Source of the DNA: JACVRW01 sp963808545
GTDB taxonomy: Bacteria; Actinomycetota; Thermoleophilia; Solirubrobacterales; Thermoleophilaceae
Assembly: GCA_963808545.1 (NCBI GenBank)
Contig: CAWEGB010000008.1
Span: 682,001 to 746,000, forward strand
Reading direction: 5' to 3'
DNA length: 64,000 nt
Every line of letters starts with the position of its first letter. Position 1 is the stretch's first letter. Both the position numbers and the translations under genes were made by a program. Shown one piece after another: positions 1 to 7,715 of the stretch. The notes under the pieces are model-generated. The model was not told the origin of the DNA. It did no database searches and was given only the letters and a program-made list of their open reading frames with translations.

Positions 1-384
1 GCCGGCCCAGGCGATGATGAGCGGAGCGATCGCGATGCGCGGCGTGACCTGGAGCGCCACCGCGTACGGGTTCAGCATCTGGCGCATCGTCGGCGACAGG
101 CCGGCGGGGATGGCCAGCACGAGGCCCAGCGCGGCACCCAGCAGGAAGCCCATCACCGACTCGTACAGAGTCGCGGCGGCGTCGTCCCAGATGAAGTCGG
201 TCTGGATCAGCTCCCAGAAGGACACAGCGATGTCCTCGGGCTGCGGAAGGATGCTGTCCGACACCCAGTCGGCCGCGAGAGCCACCTTCCAGACCACGAT
301 GATCAGGACGAGGAACAGGAGCGGCGGCCACAGCCGCCGCGCGAGCCGCGCCGGCGAGAGGGCGCGCAGCACCTTACTGCTCAT
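1..384 (-). CDS. ABC transporter permease, SsuC/TauC type (3' end outside window)
   Basis: Only the first 128 codons are present; the frame is open to the left edge. An ATG at 384-382 overlaps the last 11 bases of the ATPase gene. The product begins with a basic stretch and a hydrophobic segment at about residues 18-38, followed by a periplasmic stretch containing SILPQPEDI and a second membrane helix near VMGFLLGAALGLVLAIP. This arrangement is typical of nitrate/sulfonate/taurine-type importer permeases. The conserved EAA loop and the substrate-binding protein would lie beyond the edge, so the substrate cannot be told. Confidence 0.8.
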   Translation of the reverse strand, partial: MSSKVLRALSPARLARRLWPPLLFLVLIIVVWKVALAADWVSDSILPQPEDIAVSFWELIQTDFIWDDAAATLYESVMGFLLGAALGLVLAIPAGLSPTMRQMLNPYAVALQVTPRIAIAPLIIAWAG

Positions 385-1216
385 GGAGACCCGCCTCGGG
401 ATCGTCGACCTTCTCCAGGCCGGTGCTGCTCAGGCCCCGGTAGGCGCGCAGGACCAGCTCCTGGAACTCCCGCTCGGCCACCATCTCCTGCACCCGCGGA
501 CGCTCGAAGGGCACATCGATCACGTCCGCGATGCGCCCCGGCCTGGGGGTCATGACGATCACGCGGTCGGCGAGCAGGATCGCCTCGGTGATGTTGTGCG
601 TGACGAGCATCGCGGTGGCCTGCATGCGCTCGTGCACTCGCAGCAGCTCGAGGTTCAGGCGCTCACGGGTGAGCTGGTCCACCGCGGCGAAGGGCTCGTC
701 CAGCAGGAGCACGTCCACGCCCACCATCAGGAGACGCGCCAGCGCCACGCGCTGTTGCATGCCGCCGGAGAGGTGGCGGGGATAGGTGTGCTCGAAGCCG
801 GCAAGGCCGACCAGGTCGAGCAGCTCGTAGGCCTGCTGCTCGGCCTTCGAGTCGAGGCGCTTGCCGAGCTTGGGCGGCAGCAGCGCGTTCTGGAGCGCCG
901 TGCGCCACGGCAACAGGACCGGGCGCTGGAACATGAGCGCCACGTCCTGCCGCGGCTCGACGACGTTGGTGCCGTTCACCGAGATCGATCCGCCGGTGAG
1001 TGGTATGAGCCCGGCGATCAGCCGCAGCAACGTGGACTTGCCGCAGCCGCTCGGCCCGACGATCGAGACGAACTCGCCGGGGGAGGCGTCGAAGCTGACG
1101 CGATCGACTGCGAGCACGCCGCCGTCGAACTGCTTCACGGCGTCCTCGACCTCGATCGTCCCCCGCCCGGGCGCGGCCACACCCACCTCACGCTGGTCCT
1201 CGGCCAGCACTCGCAC
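374..1216 (-). CDS. ABC transporter ATP-binding protein, SsuB/TauB family
   Basis: This 280-residue ATPase would power uptake with the adjacent permease. Visible motifs are Walker A GPSGCGKST, signature LSGGMQQR, Walker B LLLDEPFAAVD and the switch histidine in VTHNITEA. The C-terminal RPGRIADVIDV segment is typical of the nitrate/taurine/sulfonate subfamily. I chose the GTG at 1216 because GGGAGG and GAGGAGG purine runs lie just before it. A longer frame to 1336 would run through the promoter and operator. The stop overlaps the permease start by 11 bases, which implies coupling. Two tandem LacI-type operators lie between the promoter and this start. Confidence 0.9.
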   Translation of the reverse strand: MRVLAEDQREVGVAAPGRGTIEVEDAVKQFDGGVLAVDRVSFDASPGEFVSIVGPSGCGKSTLLRLIAGLIPLTGGSISVNGTNVVEPRQDVALMFQRPVLLPWRTALQNALLPPKLGKRLDSKAEQQAYELLDLVGLAGFEHTYPRHLSGGMQQRVALARLLMVGVDVLLLDEPFAAVDQLTRERLNLELLRVHERMQATAMLVTHNITEAILLADRVIVMTPRPGRIADVIDVPFERPRVQEMVAEREFQELVLRAYRGLSSTGLEKVDDPEAGLHEQ

Positions 1217-1281
1217 GTCCTCCTCTCCTCCCTCGCCAGCGGCTGTCACAGCGTCTTGCGGGCTCCCGCTCCTCCAGGCTC

Positions 1282-1336
1282 GCAAACGTTTGTGCAATCG
1301 TTTGCGATGGTATCCCGCGTAGCGTACAGCGGTCAA
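1282..1336 (-). promoter_or_regulatory. Promoter and tandem LacI-type operators of the ABC transporter operon
   Basis: On the minus strand a -35 box TTGACC (1336-1331) is followed after 18 bases by a -10 box TACCAT (1312-1307). Directly downstream, over the expected transcription start, lie two adjacent 12-base palindromes: GCAATCGTTTGC (1294-1305) and GCAAACGTTTGT (1282-1293). They match each other and sites at 2420-2441, 4092-4103 and 6770-6781. A LacI-family gene is immediately upstream. The position over the start site suggests repression. The assignment to this regulator is inference. Confidence 0.65.
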
Positions 1337-1346
1337 CTCGGTTCCG

Positions 1347-2405
1347 TTAAGCGTCGTTTACATGTTGGCGCGGGCGCGCGGTGGACGCTCGCACCACCAG
1401 GCTCGGCTCGAGTTGAACGTCGCTCAGCGCGGCCGCCTCAGCCTGCAGCCGCTCGAGCATGAGCCGCGCCGCGGCGGCACCGATCTCGTAGTGGGGGATC
1501 CGGATCGTGGTGAGAGGCGGCTGGAACCGGTTGGCAAAGGGCATGTCGTTGAACCCGACCACCGATATCTCGGCCGGACAGGCCACACCGCGCTCGGCGA
1601 ACACGTCGTAGCATCCGAGCGCGATCAGGTCGTTGGCGGCGACGATGGCGGTGGGATCGAGGCCGCGGGCGAGGAGCTCGCCACAGGCGGCGGCTCCCTC
1701 TGCCTCCGTGAACGCGTTGGCCTGAACCACGAGCTCGGGATCGGCCTCGAGCCCGAGCTCGTGCATGGACTCGTGGAACGCCCGGTGCCGGTCCGAGCCG
1801 GTGGTGAGCTCGAGCGGGCCGGCGATGTGGGCGATCCGGCTGTGTCCCAGCTCGGCGAGATGATCGAGCGCGAGACGGATGCCGCGCCCGTCGTCCGCCG
1901 TGGCCGAGGGAAAGCGGCCGTCCTCGCTGCGCCGGTTGACGAGTACGACGGGAATGCCCGGGTCGAGCAGGTCGTCGGGGAGCTCGTGGTCACGCCGGGA
2001 GGTGGCGGCGATGATCCCGTCGACCTGGCGGGCGCGCATCGCCTGCCAGTCGATGCGCTCGCGCTCCAGGTCGTTGTCGGTATTCGCCATCAGAGGCGTG
2101 TAGCCGTCCTCCTCGAGACGGTCTTCGATGCCGCGCAGGATCGGAGGGAACAGGGGATTGGTGAGATCGGGGATCAGCACGCCGATCGTGTAGGAGCGGT
2201 TGGTCTTGAGCCCGCGAGCGATCGGATTGGGCCGGTACCCCAGCTTCTCCGCGGCTTCCAGCACGCGACGCGCGGTCTCCTCATTCACCAGAGCCCGGGT
2301 CTCCACATTGAGCGCCCGCGAGGCGGTGCCGGGGTGCACGTTTGCCACCCGCGCGACGTCCCGCAGCGTCGCCCGGGCGGTCACGCTCTCTGGCCTCACC
2401 GCCAT
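1347..2405 (-). CDS. LacI-family transcriptional regulator
   Basis: A 352-residue repressor with an N-terminal helix-turn-helix (about residues 13-35, LRDVARVANVHPGTASRAL), the hinge sequence YRPNPIARGLK that follows it, and a periplasmic-binding-protein-like effector domain starting at YTIGVLIPDLTNPLF and ending with the usual LTTIRIPHYEIG segment. I chose the ATG at 2405. A GTG at 2423 would put the start inside an operator. A CATAAT box lies 9 bases upstream, so the message may be leaderless. Similar palindromes in front of its own gene and three neighbouring units suggest autoregulation and a local regulon. The effector is unknown. Confidence 0.92.
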   Translation of the reverse strand: MAVRPESVTARATLRDVARVANVHPGTASRALNVETRALVNEETARRVLEAAEKLGYRPNPIARGLKTNRSYTIGVLIPDLTNPLFPPILRGIEDRLEEDGYTPLMANTDNDLERERIDWQAMRARQVDGIIAATSRRDHELPDDLLDPGIPVVLVNRRSEDGRFPSATADDGRGIRLALDHLAELGHSRIAHIAGPLELTTGSDRHRAFHESMHELGLEADPELVVQANAFTEAEGAAACGELLARGLDPTAIVAANDLIALGCYDVFAERGVACPAEISVVGFNDMPFANRFQPPLTTIRIPHYEIGAAAARLMLERLQAEAAALSDVQLEPSLVVRASTARPRQHVNDA

Positions 2406-2414
2406 GATGGGGGG

Positions 2415-2441
2415 ATTATGCACGCGTTTGCAGTCGTTTCG
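2415..2441. promoter_or_regulatory. Divergent lacI/MFS control region with degenerate LacI-type operators
   Basis: Only 38 bases separate the divergent lacI and MFS genes. They contain a minus-strand -10 box CATAAT (2420-2415) and two degenerate half-overlapping copies of the local operator: GCACGCGTTTGC (2420-2431) and GCAGTCGTTTC (2430-2440). No good -35 box is seen. A weaker match to the palindrome is usual for autoregulatory sites. The MFS promoter was not identified. Confidence 0.45.
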
Positions 2442-2443
2442 GG

Positions 2444-4051
2444 GTGAGGACCGAGACCGTCAGCCGCGGTTCCGCGTGGGCGCCCCTGCGCCGGCCGGCG
2501 TTCCGCTCGATCTGGACGGCGCTGCTCGGGTCTCAGGTCGTGGTGTGGATGCACAACGTCGGAGCGGTGACGGTGGTGGCCTCGCTGTCGGACTCCCCCA
2601 CGCTGATCGCGGCCGTCCAGACGGCCACGAGCCTTCCTGCGGTGGTGCTCAGCCTCGCCGCGGGAGTCACGGCCGACATCGTGGACCGCCGGCGTCTGGT
2701 GCTCGCCGCCCAGGCCTGGATGGCCCTTGCCACCGCGGCCCTGGCGGCCGTGACTCTCGCGGACGCCGCCACCCCCTGGCTCGTGCTCGGCCTGACGCTC
2801 GCCCTGGGCGCCGGCATGGCTCCCACGATCCTCGCCTACCAGGCCATGACGCCCGATGCGATCGGCGAGGACGAGCTGCCACAGGCGGTTGCGCTCAACA
2901 GCGTCGCGATCAACCTCGCCCGGGCGGTGGGGCCGGCGCTCGCGGGATTGCTCATTGTCGCGCTGAGCGCAGGGGCGCTGTTTGCGATCGAGTCCGTGGT
3001 GATCGTGGCCATCATGGTGGTGGTCTTCCTGCTGCGGGTGCCCTCGCCACGGCCGGCACATCCCGAGCCCTTCGGCTCAGCGCTGCGTGCCGGCGCCCGC
3101 TACGTTCGCTTCTATGGACCGGCGCGCAACGCGCTGACCCGGGCCGGGCTCTTCGCCGTCTGCGCAAGTGCGCTCTGGGCGCTGCTGCCGGTGGTGGCCG
3201 TGGGGCCTCTGGACCTCGACTCCCGCGGTCTCGGGCTGCTCATGGGCTGCGTTGGCGCTGGTGCCCTGGCCGGGGCTGTCGTGATGCCGCGCGCCCGGCG
3301 CCGGCTCGGGCTCGACGTGCTGATCCCGGTGGCCAGCGGCGTGCTGGCCGCCGGGTTCGCCGCGCTGGCGTGGGTGCGCGAGCCCGCCGTGGTGGCCGTG
3401 GCCCTGCTCTTCACCGGCGCCGCCTGGCTCACGGTCCTGTCCTCGCTGAACACCGCCGCGCAGCGGGCGGCCGCGGGCTGGGTGAGAGCGCGGACCCTGT
3501 CGAGCTTCCAGTTCGTCCTGCAGGGCTCGCTTGCGCTCGGCAGCCTGGCCTGGGGGTTCACGGCCGCCGGGCTCGGCGTGGAGACCGCGCTCCTGATCGC
3601 CGCCGGCGGACTGCTGGCCGGAGTCGTGGCGGGACTGCGCTGGCCGCTCGCGCCGGGAGAGGACGTGGACCTCTCTCCGGCGTCTCCCTGGTCGTCTCCC
3701 GAGGTCGCCCTCGAGCCGCGGCCGGCCGACGGGCCGGTGCTCGTCACGCTCGAGTACCGCGTGCGGGCCGAGCGAACCGACGAGTTCGTCTCCGCGATGA
3801 CCGAGCTCGGCCGCGTCAGAAGGCGCGACGGGGCCCACGCCTGGGACCTCTACGAGGACCTCGAGGACCGCGGCCGTTTCCTCGAGACGTTCACCGTGGC
3901 CTCGTGGGAGGAGCACCTGCGCCAGCACGAGCGCGGCACGGTGGCCGACCTCGACGTGGAGCGGCGGGTCAGGGAGCTGCACGTGGGCCCGGGGCCGCCC
4001 GTGGCGCGTCATCTGCTCTCCGCCTGGGCCGCGCGAGGCCGGGCCCCGTGA
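2444..4051 (+). CDS. MFS transporter (PF05977-like, EntS type) with C-terminal ABM-like domain
   Basis: A 535-residue protein divergent from lacI. Residues about 1-410 form an MFS barrel of the transmembrane secretion effector type (start APLRRPAFRSIWTALLGSQ, motif VTADIVDRRRLVL in the loop between helices 2 and 3). After about residue 425 comes a soluble tail (PVLVTLEYRVRAERTDEFV to SWEEHLRQHERG) resembling an antibiotic-biosynthesis-monooxygenase/dimeric alpha-beta barrel domain. This tail is a known feature of this MFS group. It is likely a small-molecule exporter; the substrate is unknown. The GTG start at 2444 leaves no room for a normal leader. Confidence 0.85.
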   Translation: MRTETVSRGSAWAPLRRPAFRSIWTALLGSQVVVWMHNVGAVTVVASLSDSPTLIAAVQTATSLPAVVLSLAAGVTADIVDRRRLVLAAQAWMALATAALAAVTLADAATPWLVLGLTLALGAGMAPTILAYQAMTPDAIGEDELPQAVALNSVAINLARAVGPALAGLLIVALSAGALFAIESVVIVAIMVVVFLLRVPSPRPAHPEPFGSALRAGARYVRFYGPARNALTRAGLFAVCASALWALLPVVAVGPLDLDSRGLGLLMGCVGAGALAGAVVMPRARRRLGLDVLIPVASGVLAAGFAALAWVREPAVVAVALLFTGAAWLTVLSSLNTAAQRAAAGWVRARTLSSFQFVLQGSLALGSLAWGFTAAGLGVETALLIAAGGLLAGVVAGLRWPLAPGEDVDLSPASPWSSPEVALEPRPADGPVLVTLEYRVRAERTDEFVSAMTELGRVRRRDGAHAWDLYEDLEDRGRFLETFTVASWEEHLRQHERGTVADLDVERRVRELHVGPGPPVARHLLSAWAARGRAP

Positions 4052-4082
4052 GCTCAACATCCAGCGGGCGCACTTCCCCCGG

Positions 4083-4111
4083 GTGACGTCCGCAAACGAT
4101 CGCAGTACCGT
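4083..4111 (+). promoter_or_regulatory. Promoter with LacI-type operator in the spacer, upstream of the AhpD-like gene
   Basis: A weak -35 box GTGACG (4083-4088) and -10 box TACCGT (4106-4111) are 17 bases apart. The spacer contains GCAAACGATCGC (4092-4103), matching the operator consensus GCAA(A/T)CG(A/T)TTGC at 11 of 12 positions. The ATG of the downstream gene lies 7 bases after the -10 box, so the transcript probably starts at or next to the start codon. Both promoter boxes are inferred by eye. Confidence 0.5.
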
Positions 4112-4118
4112 GTCGTCC

Positions 4119-4694
4119 ATGCCCTACATCAGCTACGTCGACCCGGCGACCATCGAGGACGTAGAGGTGCTGGACATCCTCGAACGCGCGCGCAAGCTCG
4201 GCACGCCGAGGCCCGAGAGCCAGGCCATTCGCGCCCATCACCCCGAGGTGATGAAGGCTTTCAACCAGGCCTGGGAGACGTTCTTTCGCCAGGGGGTGAC
4301 CGACCACTCGGTCAAGGAGCTGTGCCGGCTGTACATCTCGAAGTCGGTGGACTGCGAGTACTGCGGTGGGCAGAGGTCGGTGACGGCGGCCGAGCAGGGC
4401 ACGACGGAGCGCCAGATCGACGAGATCCTCGAGTTCGAGAGCTCTGACCGGTTCGACGCGAGGGAGAAGGCGGCTCTCACCTGGGCGATGGCCATCGCCT
4501 GGGACGCGGACATAGCCGACGACGAAGCGTGGGCGGAACTGCACCGGCACTTCAGCGAGCCGCAGCTGATCGAGCTCGGCCACTTCATCGCGCTGACCCT
4601 CGGCCAGCAGCGCATGCTCAAGACCGTGCGGATCAAGCACGGCGAGTACATGGCCGACACGGAGGCCGGGCTGGCCCCCGAGGTGGCTAGCTGA
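4119..4694 (+). CDS. Carboxymuconolactone decarboxylase (AhpD-like) family protein
   Basis: A 191-residue all-helical protein of the CMD/AhpD family. The AhpD-type redox pair is present in VDCEYCGGQR, but the histidine usual four residues after the second cysteine is arginine here. Such proteins are thiol peroxidase/reductase partners or decarboxylases, and homology alone does not decide which. The frame is open from 4083, but I chose the ATG at 4119 because the upstream part covers a promoter and operator. The 3' end overlaps the convergent E1 beta gene by 8 bases. The operator suggests control by the LacI protein. Confidence 0.85.
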   Translation: MPYISYVDPATIEDVEVLDILERARKLGTPRPESQAIRAHHPEVMKAFNQAWETFFRQGVTDHSVKELCRLYISKSVDCEYCGGQRSVTAAEQGTTERQIDEILEFESSDRFDAREKAALTWAMAIAWDADIADDEAWAELHRHFSEPQLIELGHFIALTLGQQRMLKTVRIKHGEYMADTEAGLAPEVAS

Positions 4695-5649
4695 CCGAGG
4701 CGCCCGCGCGCTCGCGGACGGCGGCGACGATCGAGTCGGGCGTCGGCATGAAGGCGTCCTCGAGCGGAGGACTGTAGGGGATCGGCGTCTCGTCGGTGGC
4801 GATCACCCAGGCGTCGTCGAGATCGTGAAGCGCCTCGGCCGCCACGGCGCCGAGCAATCCGGCCGCCCATCCCCCCAACCTCGGCCCCTCCTCGACAGCG
4901 ACCAGACGATTCGTGCGCTCCACTGAGGCGAGCACCGTGTCGAGATCGAGCGGGCGCAACGTGCGCAGGTCGATCACCTCGGCGTCGATGCCTTGTCCGG
5001 CCAGGTCCTCGGCGGCTGCGAGCGAGTCCCGTACGCCCTTGGCCACCGACACGAGCGTCAGGTCGGATCCGCGCCGGGCAACGTGGGCCTCGCCGAGCGG
5101 CACAACGTCACCGTTCTGCGGGGGCGGACCCTTGACCGAGTAGAGGCGCTTGTGCTCGAGGAAGACCACCGGGTTGTCATCGCGGATCGCCGCCTTGAGC
5201 AGGCCCTTGGCGTCGGCCGGGTTGGAGGGCGCGGCGATCTTCAGGCCGGGAACGCCCTGGAACCAGGTGGCGTGGATCTGCGAGTGCATCGCCCCGAACC
5301 GGCCGCCGCCGCCGACGGCCGACCGCACGACGAGCGGCACCGGGCCCTGCTCGTTCGAGACGTACCAGAACTTGGCCGACTGGTTGACGAGGCTGTCCAT
5401 CGGCAGCGCCATGAAGTCCCCGAACATGACCTCGAAGACCGGCCGAAGCCCGGTGGTGGCAGCCCCGAAGGCCGCACCGGCCAGCGCGAGCTCCGAGATC
5501 GGGGTGTCGAAGACGCGCTCGTCCCCGAAGCGCTCGTGCAGCTCGGGGGTCACCTTGAAGACGCCGCCCGGTGCGGCGACGTCCTCGCCGAAGAAGATGA
5601 CCGACGGGTCGCGCTCCAGCTCCTCGGCGATCGCATCGCGGAGCGCCAC
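4687..5649 (-). CDS. 2-oxo acid (acetoin/pyruvate-type) dehydrogenase E1 component, beta subunit
   Basis: Beta subunit of a thiamine-diphosphate dehydrogenase, about 320 residues. Family features include GEDVAAPGGVFKVT, the interface segment DTPISELALAGAAFGAA, PLVVRSAVGGGGRFGAMHSQ and the C-terminal transketolase domain VIDLRTLRPLDLD. It pairs with the upstream alpha subunit. The first usual start is GTG at 5649, but this gives a short N-terminus. A CTG at 5682, overlapping the alpha stop codon by two bases, would add LSDSSSQLEFR and restore the usual family N-terminus. No E2 or E3 gene is in the window, so substrate choice (acetoin, pyruvate, branched-chain oxo acid) is open. Confidence 0.92.
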   Translation of the reverse strand: MALRDAIAEELERDPSVIFFGEDVAAPGGVFKVTPELHERFGDERVFDTPISELALAGAAFGAATTGLRPVFEVMFGDFMALPMDSLVNQSAKFWYVSNEQGPVPLVVRSAVGGGGRFGAMHSQIHATWFQGVPGLKIAAPSNPADAKGLLKAAIRDDNPVVFLEHKRLYSVKGPPPQNGDVVPLGEAHVARRGSDLTLVSVAKGVRDSLAAAEDLAGQGIDAEVIDLRTLRPLDLDTVLASVERTNRLVAVEEGPRLGGWAAGLLGAVAAEALHDLDDAWVIATDETPIPYSPPLEDAFMPTPDSIVAAVRERAGASVS

Positions 5650-5678
5650 GCGGAACTCCAGCTGCGAGCTGGAGTCGC

Positions 5679-6752
5679 TCAGGGCGCGAACTCCGTCGCG
5701 CGCTCGGAGTTCGGCTCCGGGTAGGGCGCGCCGAGCGCTGCCTCACTCGCGCGCTGCATCGCCTCCTTCGCGCGAGCGGCTGCGCCATCGAGCTCCTCGT
5801 CCGGAACGCCGGCCTCCGCCAGCCGCCTCCGGGCCACTATCAGCGGGTCGCGCTCCAGCCAGGTCTCGAGCTCGCCCTTGGGCCGGTACGTGGCCGGGTC
5901 GGACTTCGAGTGGCCGTAGTGGCGATACGTCTCGCATTCGAGCAGGCTCGGGCCCGCCCCGGCGCGCGCCACCTGGACCGCTTCCTGCGCCGCCTCGTGG
6001 ACGGCGATCACATCGTTGCCGTCGACCATCCGCGACGGGATGCCGTAGCCGGCGCCGCGCGCGACGATCGAGCCCCCGGCGGTGACCTTCTGCATCGGCG
6101 TGAACTCGCCGTAGAGGTTGTTTTCGCAGACGAAGACCACTGGGAGCCGCAGCACCTGCGCAAAGTTGAGGCACTCGTGGAAGTAGCCCTGGTTGGTGGC
6201 TCCGTCACCGAAGAAGGCCACCGCCACGCGCCCCTGGCGCTGCGCGCTGAGCCCTGCGCCGGTGGCGGCGGCGATGCTGCCGCCCACGATGCCGAAGCAG
6301 CCGACCAGGCCGTGCTCGAGGTCGATCACGTTCATCGACCCCGCGCGGCCACCGCACACTCCGGTGGCCCGGCCGAGCATCTCGGCCGCGAGCGGCTCCG
6401 GCTCGGTTCCCTTGGCCAGCGCGTGGCCGTGCCCGCGGTACGTACCGGCCGCGTAGTCCTCGGGGTCGAGGGCCATGCAGACACCCACGGGGACGGCCTC
6501 CTGCCCGGCCGACAGGTGAGTCGTACCGTGAACCTCCCCCTTCAGGAAGAGCCGATGCATCTCGTGCTCGAACTCACGGATCAGCGCCATCCGCTCGAAG
6601 GCACGGACGTAGCGCTCGGGGTGCTCTATCGAAGGCGCCGGGACCGCGGGGGCTTCCGGTAGCTCCGTCCCCAGTATCTCCACATCGCTGACGGCCGAGC
6701 GCTCGGGCTCGCCGACGGGCGTCTTTCGTCGTGCTTTCCTCTCCGTGGCCAA
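5679..6752 (-). CDS. 2-oxo acid (acetoin/pyruvate-type) dehydrogenase E1 component, alpha subunit
   Basis: Alpha subunit of the thiamine-diphosphate dehydrogenase, about 357 residues. The cofactor-binding signature is GDGATNQGYFHECLNFA followed by ENN. Other family features are YRGHGHALAKG, GGRAGSMNVID and the phosphorylation-loop-like YRHYGHSKSDPATYRPK. The sequence resembles the acetoin dehydrogenase/plant-plastid branch more than the BkdA branch, but this is a judgement by eye. The frame is open to 6773, inside the promoter operator. A TTG at 6752, 9 bases after the -10 box, fits a leaderless start; a GTG at 6683 is the other candidate. The beta gene follows directly. Confidence 0.9.
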   Translation of the reverse strand: MATERKARRKTPVGEPERSAVSDVEILGTELPEAPAVPAPSIEHPERYVRAFERMALIREFEHEMHRLFLKGEVHGTTHLSAGQEAVPVGVCMALDPEDYAAGTYRGHGHALAKGTEPEPLAAEMLGRATGVCGGRAGSMNVIDLEHGLVGCFGIVGGSIAAATGAGLSAQRQGRVAVAFFGDGATNQGYFHECLNFAQVLRLPVVFVCENNLYGEFTPMQKVTAGGSIVARGAGYGIPSRMVDGNDVIAVHEAAQEAVQVARAGAGPSLLECETYRHYGHSKSDPATYRPKGELETWLERDPLIVARRRLAEAGVPDEELDGAAARAKEAMQRASEAALGAPYPEPNSERATEFAP

Positions 6753-6761
6753 GCCGCAGCT

Positions 6762-6789
6762 AGGATAGCGCAATCGATTGCAGTGACAA
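6762..6789 (-). promoter_or_regulatory. E1 alpha promoter with a perfect LacI-type operator in the spacer
   Basis: The minus strand shows a -35 box TTGTCA (6789-6784), a 16-base spacer and a -10 box TATCCT (6767-6762). The spacer contains the perfect palindrome GCAATCGATTGC (6770-6781), the best copy of the local operator. A bound repressor would block RNA polymerase directly. The promoter lies in the 46-base gap between the BKACE stop and the E1 alpha start, so the E1 genes can be expressed separately from the big upstream operon. Confidence 0.65.
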
Positions 6790-6797
6790 ACGGGCTG

Positions 6798-7715
6798 TCA
6801 GCCGCGCGCCGGCAAGCCGAGGAGCCCGCGCGCTTCGGCGGCATCCGCGGGCCGCCGGTCGAGCAGCGGCGCAAGCGTCACGGCCTTCTCCACGAGCTCC
6901 GCATTAGATCCGGCTCGCCGGTCCGCGGTCACCCGCAGGTTGTCCTCGAGGCCCACCCGCATGTGACCGCCCGTCATCAGCGCCGTGGCCGCCAGGTGGA
7001 ACTGGCCGGGATAGCCGACGCCGGCCGCCGACCACGTGAAGCGGTCCTCGCCGAACAGCGCGGTCGCGGTTTGGCGCATGTGGACCATCTGGTCGATCGA
7101 GGCCGCGTTGGCGCCCAGCACCCCGAGCACGAACTGGACATGGAAGGGGAAGTCCACCAGGCCCTGCTCGGCCAGATGATGGAGGTTGTAGAGGTGGCCG
7201 ACGTCGTAGGCCTCGTACTCCGGCTTGGTGCCCGCCTCGCGGAACAGCTCGGACAACCGGTAGAGGTCGCTGAAGGTGTTGCGAAAGACGTAGTCGCGCG
7301 TGGACTCGAGGTACTCGGTCTCCCAGTTCGCCATCTCCGGTCGGTGATGGACCTGGAAGATCCCGAAGTTGAAGCTGCCGCAGTTGAAGGTGGCCATCTC
7401 GGGGCGGCACTCCGTGACCACGCGGGCGCGCTCCTCGATCGTCATCCCCACCCCGCCGCCGCTGGTGGGCTGGGCGATCGCGTCGCAGCGCTCGCCGATG
7501 CCGGCGAGCACCTCGCGGAACAGGCCCATGTCGGCCACCGGCTTGCCCGTCTCGGGCTCGCGCACGTGCACGTGCACGATGGCCGCGCCCGCGTTCGAGG
7601 CGCCCTCCGCCGAGGCGACGATCTCCTCCGGCGTGACCGGGATCGCCGCGCTCTGGCCGGGCACGCTCATTCCGCCGGTGAGCGCGCAGGAGAGGAACAC
7701 GGGCTGGAGGCTCAC
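6798..7715 (-). CDS. BKACE family (DUF849) beta-keto acid cleavage enzyme
   Basis: A 305-residue enzyme of the 3-keto-5-aminohexanoate cleavage family. These zinc enzymes condense a beta-keto acid with acetyl-CoA and give a CoA ester plus acetoacetate or an analogue. The metal-binding HVHVRE motif is present near residue 48, with the family segments LTGGMSVPGQSAAIPVTPEEI, PTSGGG and HMRVGLEDN. The start is the GTG at 7715, whose GTGA overlaps the stop of the MFS gene. The frame is open far upstream but that part is out-of-frame MFS. It is the last gene of the 14-gene operon and could perform the final carbon-carbon cleavage. The substrate is unknown. Confidence 0.9.
   Translation of the reverse strand: MSLQPVFLSCALTGGMSVPGQSAAIPVTPEEIVASAEGASNAGAAIVHVHVREPETGKPVADMGLFREVLAGIGERCDAIAQPTSGGGVGMTIEERARVVTECRPEMATFNCGSFNFGIFQVHHRPEMANWETEYLESTRDYVFRNTFSDLYRLSELFREAGTKPEYEAYDVGHLYNLHHLAEQGLVDFPFHVQFVLGVLGANAASIDQMVHMRQTATALFGEDRFTWSAAGVGYPGQFHLAATALMTGGHMRVGLEDNLRVTADRRAGSNAELVEKAVTLAPLLDRRPADAAEARGLLGLPARG

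Noticed and set aside
14..1462. Long plus-strand open frames over the ABC transporter genes
   Set aside because: They are GC-driven shadows of well-supported minus-strand genes, with no ribosome-binding site and no family resemblance. The same applies to the many other long antisense frames in this window.
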